NCBI RefSeq assembly: GCF_010672455.1
Contig: NZ_JAAHGO010000022.1
Span: 62,001 to 126,000, forward strand
DNA length: 64,000 nucleotides
Origin: Okeania sp. SIO2C9
GTDB taxonomy: Bacteria > Cyanobacteriota > Cyanobacteriia > Cyanobacteriales > Microcoleaceae
Reading direction: 5' to 3'
Below the pieces are notes generated by a model, which worked only from the letters and a program-made list of their open reading frames with translations, was not told where the DNA came from and did not search any database. Both the position numbers and the translations under genes were made by a program. Of this stretch, positions 59,511 through 64,000 are shown piece by piece (positions within the stretch are counted from its first letter, which is position 1; each line of letters begins with the position of its first letter).

Positions 59511-59654
59511 ATGAACTATTGCGTCTCTAATTCAGCCAAGGCTGTAGGGTTCCGATGGATTTATCGGGACTCTACAACCCATCCCAAGGCTATCCAAATT
59601 GTGTTTTAGGATGCGGCCTGAGATTTTGTTAACCCCTTTTACGAGGTTTTATCT
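59511..59654 (+). promoter_or_regulatory. Sulfatase leader with conserved hairpin, copy 1
   Basis: This 144-bp region directly before sulfatase 2 is nearly repeated before sulfatase 3 (62311-62449). A hairpin TGTAGGGTTCCGA (59543-59555) / TCGGGACTCTACA (59564-59576) has a stem kept in both copies, while its loop differs (TGGATTTA here). CCATCCCAAGGCTATCC and TGTTAACCCCTTTTA are also shared. It may be an RNA leader or protein site that co-regulates both genes. Confidence 0.5.
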
Positions 59655-62156
59655 ATGTTTTTTAACGGTCTTTTGCACCGGATGGTGAGAGGGATTGTGG
59701 TGTTTACGATCGCCACTTCTCTCCTCCTCACAACAACTGTTCCACCAGTAATGGCACAGCAAATTCTACCCCATCCCGACGCCCCATTTTCGGGTAAAAT
59801 CGGGCTAACCGTTCCCGACTCTGTACCCGATATACCAGAACTGAAACTGCCTTCTACCTTTGGGATCGAAAATGCTCCCAATATCCTGGTAGTGATGTTG
59901 GATGATGTAGGTTATGGACAATTTAGTACCTTTGGTAGCCCGATTATTCAAACCCCGAGGATGGATGAGGTGGCAGCCAATGGCTTGCGCTACACCCAAT
60001 TCCACACTACTGCACTCTGTTCCCCCACACGCGCTGCCCTACTTACTGGACGAAATCACCACTCCGTCGCCACTGGGGCATTGAGTAATGGCTCAACGGG
60101 ATATCCTGGATATAACAGCATTATTCCCCAAAATGCCGCCACCTTTGCCAAAGTCCTTCAGGCTTATGGTTATGGCACCGCCTGGTTTGGCAAAAACCAT
60201 AACGTTCCGGAATGGGAAGCCACGGAAGCTGGACCCTTTGATCATTGGCCTACAGGCTTAGGGTTTGACTACTTCTATGGGTTTGTCGGAGGCGATGTTG
60301 ACCAATACAGCCCTCCCCTAATTGAAAATACAACCCGCGTCCAACCCCCGGCAACCAACGCCGATGGTTCCCCTTATCACTTCAATACCGATTTAGCTGA
60401 TCATGCGATTAACTACATCAAGACTCAAAAAGCCCTGATACCGGACAAACCCTTCCTGGCTTATTTTGCTACTGGCGCTACCCACTCCCCTCACCAAGTT
60501 CCCCAGGAATGGATTGACAAATATAAAGGTGAGTTCAATATGGGGTGGGATAAATACCGCGAACAAACCTTTGCTAAACAGCAAGAGTTGGGAGTTATTC
60601 CCCAAGATGCTAAACTCACTCCTCGTCCTGATTCTTTGCCTGCCTGGGATTCCTTGACGACAGAAGAGCAGGAATTATATGCCCGGATGATGGAAGTTTG
60701 TGCTGCTTTTACCGAGCAAACCGACCATGAGATCGGTCGAGTTATTGATGCGATCAAGGAGATAGGTGAATCAGATAACACGATGATTATCTACATCGCT
60801 GGCGATAACGGCTCCAGTGCTGAAGGAGGTCTTGAAGGACTTATCAATGAAGTCACCTTTTTCAATGGCTTGGAAGAATCCCTTGATAGCAAACTAGCCG
60901 CCATGGATACCCTCGGTGGGCAGATGCACTATAATCACTTCCCCTCTGCTTGGGCTTGGGCAATGGATACACCCTTCCAGTGGACAAAACAGATTGCTTC
61001 CCACTTTGGCGGTACTCGCAACGGCATGGCAATTTCTTGGCCAGATCGGATTAAGGACATTGGTACTACCCGCTACCAGTTCAGTCACATCATTGATATT
61101 TTCCCGACTATTTTAGAAGCCGTGGGTATTCCGGCTCCAGTTAAAGTTAATGGCGTTGATCAAAAGCCCATCGAAGGCACAAGTTTGGTGTATACTTTTG
61201 ATGATGCGGATGCTGAGACTCTTCATACCACCCAATATTTTGAGATGCTGGGCAACCAGGGGATCTACGATCATGGCTGGATGGCTAGTGCCATGCGGGG
61301 TGAGCCTTGGCTTGACCAAAACGACGACTCCATTGATGTGCTGCACATGAACTGGGAACTTTACAACATTAATGAAGACTTTTCCCAGGCCAACGATCTA
61401 GCTGCTGACCCTGAGAATGCAGATAAGCTAGATGAAATGATTAAGCTGTTCTATGCTGAAGCCTCTAAATACAACGTCTTTCCCCTGGATGACAGCAAAA
61501 CCGAACGATTTGATGAATCCAATCGCCCGACTCTTACTGGCCGTCGCACCAACACCTATCCCGATCATTTCCGCACCAGGGAAACGGCAGCACCTGACAT
61601 GAAAGGCAAGAGCCACACTATTACAGCAGATGTTGTCTTTAACACAGGTGATAAAGGGATACTACTCACTATAGGGGGACGTTTTGGCGGTTTTGGACTA
61701 TTCATCAAGGATGATCAACTGGTTTACCACTACAATTTTGCCGGGATAGAGCGCTATGATATCAAGTCCACTAGCCCTTTACCGACAGGCAAAGTTACCT
61801 TTAAGGCAGAGTATATTACCGATAGTGAGGAACCTGAAGCTGGAGCAACAGTTACTCTATATGCTAAGGAAACTGATACTCCAGATACTGAGTACACTGA
61901 GATTGGTCAAGGTCGCGTTGAGAAAAGTCTCCCAGTTAAATTCAGCCAGGACGAAACCTTCGATGTGGGCTTTGATACAGGGACACCTGTAATTGAAGAC
62001 TATTTTGATGAAATGCCCTTTGACTTCACTGGAACCTTGAATAAGGTTGTGGTGGAGGATAAATCTGATTCCCAGCAACCAGAAATCACAGTGGGGAATC
62101 AAGAATTTTGGGAATCAATCATTCAGCAGGTTGAGAAACGTTATTCCAGCAAATAG
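59655..62156 (+). CDS. Secreted sulfatase with C-terminal extension (sulfatase 2)
   Basis: This 833-residue protein starts at ATG 59655. The signal peptide is cut after PPVMA (about 34). The catalytic domain begins NAPNILVVMLDDVGYGQFST. The activation motif is TTALCSPTRAALLTGRNHH (C-x-P-x-R), typical of type I sulfatases. FGKNHNVPEWE, ATGATHSPHQVP and IAGDNGSSAEGG supply further active-site residues. Residues 620-833 are an added beta-rich domain (GKSHTITADVVFNTGDKGIL, GGRFGGFGLF) seen in longer arylsulfatases. Probably exported and active on sulfated polysaccharide or sulfate esters; substrate unknown. Its leader and signal region are duplicated before the next gene. Confidence 0.9.
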   Translation: MFFNGLLHRMVRGIVVFTIATSLLLTTTVPPVMAQQILPHPDAPFSGKIGLTVPDSVPDIPELKLPSTFGIENAPNILVVMLDDVGYGQFSTFGSPIIQTPRMDEVAANGLRYTQFHTTALCSPTRAALLTGRNHHSVATGALSNGSTGYPGYNSIIPQNAATFAKVLQAYGYGTAWFGKNHNVPEWEATEAGPFDHWPTGLGFDYFYGFVGGDVDQYSPPLIENTTRVQPPATNADGSPYHFNTDLADHAINYIKTQKALIPDKPFLAYFATGATHSPHQVPQEWIDKYKGEFNMGWDKYREQTFAKQQELGVIPQDAKLTPRPDSLPAWDSLTTEEQELYARMMEVCAAFTEQTDHEIGRVIDAIKEIGESDNTMIIYIAGDNGSSAEGGLEGLINEVTFFNGLEESLDSKLAAMDTLGGQMHYNHFPSAWAWAMDTPFQWTKQIASHFGGTRNGMAISWPDRIKDIGTTRYQFSHIIDIFPTILEAVGIPAPVKVNGVDQKPIEGTSLVYTFDDADAETLHTTQYFEMLGNQGIYDHGWMASAMRGEPWLDQNDDSIDVLHMNWELYNINEDFSQANDLAADPENADKLDEMIKLFYAEASKYNVFPLDDSKTERFDESNRPTLTGRRTNTYPDHFRTRETAAPDMKGKSHTITADVVFNTGDKGILLTIGGRFGGFGLFIKDDQLVYHYNFAGIERYDIKSTSPLPTGKVTFKAEYITDSEEPEAGATVTLYAKETDTPDTEYTEIGQGRVEKSLPVKFSQDETFDVGFDTGTPVIEDYFDEMPFDFTGTLNKVVVEDKSDSQQPEITVGNQEFWESIIQQVEKRYSSK

Positions 62157-62310
62157 CGATCGCTATTCGATATTCAGAGTGTAGTTTGGGTTTCGTTCCT
62201 CAACCCAACCTACGGTTTTAACTCAACATTCCGGCTATAGTCAGCCGGGATATTTCCCTCTTTATCATGTTCGCTAAACTCAAATCAAACCTATTACAAA
62301 CCATTGATTT

Positions 62311-62449
62311 ATGAACTATTGCGTCTCTAATTCAGCCTGTAGGGTTCCGAGCAAGCGATCGGGACTCTACAGGCCATCCCAAGGCTATCCATATTGTGTT
62401 TTGGGATGCAGCCTGAGATTGTGTTAACCCCTTTTATGAGGTTTTCTCT
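62311..62449 (+). promoter_or_regulatory. Sulfatase leader with conserved hairpin, copy 2
   Basis: This is the second copy of 59511-59654. The hairpin TGTAGGGTTCCGA (62338-62350) / TCGGGACTCTACA (62359-62371) has the same stem as copy 1, but its loop is GCAAGCGA. CCATCCCAAGGCTATCC follows and CCCCTTTTATGAGGTTT lies just before ATG 62450. Confidence 0.5.
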
Positions 62450-64000
62450 ATGTTTTTCAACGGTCTTTTGCACCGAATGTTGAGAGGCTTTGTGGCGTTT
62501 ACGATCGCCACCTCTCTCCTGTGGGGGACTATCGCTCCCCCTGTCTTGGCAGTTTCTGTCGATGACATTCCGCTACCTTCCCTTCCCTGGCGTTCCGATC
62601 CTCCTGTTGATGGCACTTCCCTACCCTTTCCTCCCGTGCCTTCCGCAAGTGAGGCCAATGAGACTCTAGAAGAGTCCAAGCCTATGATTCGACGGGAAGA
62701 ACCGAACTATCTACCCGAAGATGCTCCCAATATCTTAGTTATTCTCCTGGATGATGTGGGATTTGGGCAAGCCGAAGCCTTTGGTGGTAAGATTGAAGCC
62801 CCCACCATTAAACGCTTGTGGGATGAAGGAATTGCCTACAATACCTTCCATACCACTTCCATCTGCTCTCCCACTCGTGCCGCCCTGTTGACAGGACGCA
62901 ATCACCACCGAGTCCACTCCGGCACTATTGCAGAACGAGCAACAGATTGGGATGGTTACTTGGGCATCATTCCCAAAACTACGGCCACACTGCCGGAAGT
63001 ATTGCGGGAATATGGTTACAAGACCGCAGCCTTTGGTAAGTGGCACAACACACCAGCAAATGAAACCACCGCAATGGGACCCTTCGATCGCTGGCCAACC
63101 GGACATGGCTTTGACTATTTCTACGGCTTTGTGGCTGGAGAAACCTCCCAGTATGAGCCACGGCTGTTTGAAAATACAAACCCGATTGAACCCCCCCACT
63201 ACTTCGACAAAGAGGAAAAACAGCCTTATCACTTGAGTAAAGATCTGGCGAATCAAGCAGTGACTTGGTTGCGCCAACGCCAAGCGTATACTCCTGATAA
63301 GCCCTTCTTTCTCTACTGGGCTCCTGGTGCTGCCCACGGGCCTCATCACATCTTCAGCGAGTTAGCCGAGAAATATGAAGATAAGTTTGACGATGGTTGG
63401 AAAGCTTTGCGCGATAGCACATTTGAGCGCCAGAAACAATTAGACTGGCTTCCCCTGGCAGCGGATGCCGTAGATAGCGAGCAACCTGAAGATATGGATA
63501 TTTGGGATGAAATTCCAGAAAATCAAAAGGAGTTTCAAACCCGCTTGATGGAGCTTTATGCTGCCTTTGTAGAAGATGTAGATACCCAAGCAGGCAAGAT
63601 AGTTGATGAACTCGAGGCCGAAGGCATTCGAGACAATACCCTGATCTTTTATATTTGGGGTGACAACGGTGCCAGTGCCGAAGGCCAAAATGGCAGTATC
63701 AGCGAACTGCTAGCCCAGAACCAGATTCCAAATACTATAAATGACCAACTCGATGCCCTCAAGCGTGATTTTGGCACCGACGAAGATCCCGATGGTCTTG
63801 CTGCCTTGGGGACTGCTAAAACCGACAATATGTACAATGCTGCTTGGGCTTGGGCTGGCGATGCACCGTTCCGCTATACTAAGCTGATTGCCTCTCACTT
63901 CGGTGGGACTCGCAATCCCCTAGTGGTTTCTTGGCCCGCTAAGATTACCCCCGACTCCACCGCCCGTTCCCAGTTCCATCACGTCAACGACATCGCCCCT
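62450..64000 (+). CDS. Secreted sulfatase, partial at window end (sulfatase 3)
   Basis: ATG 62450 (MFFNGLLHRMLRGFVAFTIA) opens a frame that runs off the right edge after 517 codons without a stop. The signal peptide is cut near PVLA (about 34), and a Pro/Ser-rich stretch follows. The catalytic domain has APNILVILLDDVGFGQAEAF, TTSICSPTRAALLTGRNHH for formylglycine, FGKWHNTPANETT, WAPGAAHGPHH and IWGDNGASAEGQN. It is a paralogue of sulfatase 2, with the most similar DNA in the leader and first 25 codons. It probably has the same long C-terminal domain outside the window. Confidence 0.9.
   Translation, partial: MFFNGLLHRMLRGFVAFTIATSLLWGTIAPPVLAVSVDDIPLPSLPWRSDPPVDGTSLPFPPVPSASEANETLEESKPMIRREEPNYLPEDAPNILVILLDDVGFGQAEAFGGKIEAPTIKRLWDEGIAYNTFHTTSICSPTRAALLTGRNHHRVHSGTIAERATDWDGYLGIIPKTTATLPEVLREYGYKTAAFGKWHNTPANETTAMGPFDRWPTGHGFDYFYGFVAGETSQYEPRLFENTNPIEPPHYFDKEEKQPYHLSKDLANQAVTWLRQRQAYTPDKPFFLYWAPGAAHGPHHIFSELAEKYEDKFDDGWKALRDSTFERQKQLDWLPLAADAVDSEQPEDMDIWDEIPENQKEFQTRLMELYAAFVEDVDTQAGKIVDELEAEGIRDNTLIFYIWGDNGASAEGQNGSISELLAQNQIPNTINDQLDALKRDFGTDEDPDGLAALGTAKTDNMYNAAWAWAGDAPFRYTKLIASHFGGTRNPLVVSWPAKITPDSTARSQFHHVNDIAP

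Noticed and set aside
62735-63349. 204-codon minus-strand frame inside sulfatase 3
   Set aside because: The plus strand encodes a clear sulfatase throughout; the opposite frame is an accidental opening.

Overview
The window is from an AT-rich, low-coding-density filamentous cyanobacterium, most likely marine (Okeania/Trichodesmium-like). The signs are frequent HIP1 octamers (GCGATCGC), a PEP-CTERM secreted protein, a caspase-like/STAND/WD40 regulator, many IS200/IS605-type tnpB elements, and large intergenic spaces filled with short repeats (AGTCAGG, GGGAATA and TTATCAG runs, and a GGGGCGAATGGCCATTCGCC palindrome). The genus is inferred from style, not from a marker gene.

Layout. 1-8 kb: a toxin-antitoxin end, two inverted copies of one tnpB element, a GT4 glycosyltransferase, an HTH protein and two small secreted proteins. 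8-23.4 kb (minus strand): four large modular enzymes that combine sulfotransferase, methyltransferase and glycosyltransferase domains, all carrying a recurring Gly-Trp-containing module; an IS605-type element with tnpA and tnpB lies between the first two. 24-35.3 kb (plus strand): three tandem TPR-glycosyltransferase loci. The first is a pseudogene, the second is open except for two in-frame TAA codons, and the third is an intact 2141-residue protein. 35.3-38.6 kb: a heparinase II/III-like gene broken by four insertions, then a decayed Uma2 gene. 38.6-42.7 kb: two methyltransferases, a glycosyltransferase and a further sulfotransferase. 42.9-47.1 kb: repeats, a spondin-domain PEP-CTERM protein, mutually nested MITEs, an antitoxin whose toxin is truncated, and a decayed two-gene unit. 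47.1-51.6 kb: a 1514-residue caspase-like/STAND/TM/14xWD40 protein with both predicted protease residues replaced. 52-54 kb: a sulfotransferase cut by a tnpB element. 54.4-64 kb: two AraC paralogues flanking a formylglycine-generating-enzyme remnant, a sulfatase remnant and three secreted sulfatases, the last running off the window.

How the genes fit together. The left and centre look like a locus for making and decorating a sulfated, methylated extracellular polysaccharide: sulfotransferases add sulfate, SAM enzymes methylate, and GT2/GT4/CgeB-like domains build the chain. The right end encodes the opposite chemistry: exported sulfatases that need formylglycine maturation, with AraC regulators beside them. 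The local maturase is only a fragment, so activation would depend on an enzyme encoded elsewhere.

The second theme is repeat invasion. Short intergenic repeats and MITEs have broken several genes, and repeats of the same kind have become in-frame linkers inside the two largest enzymes.
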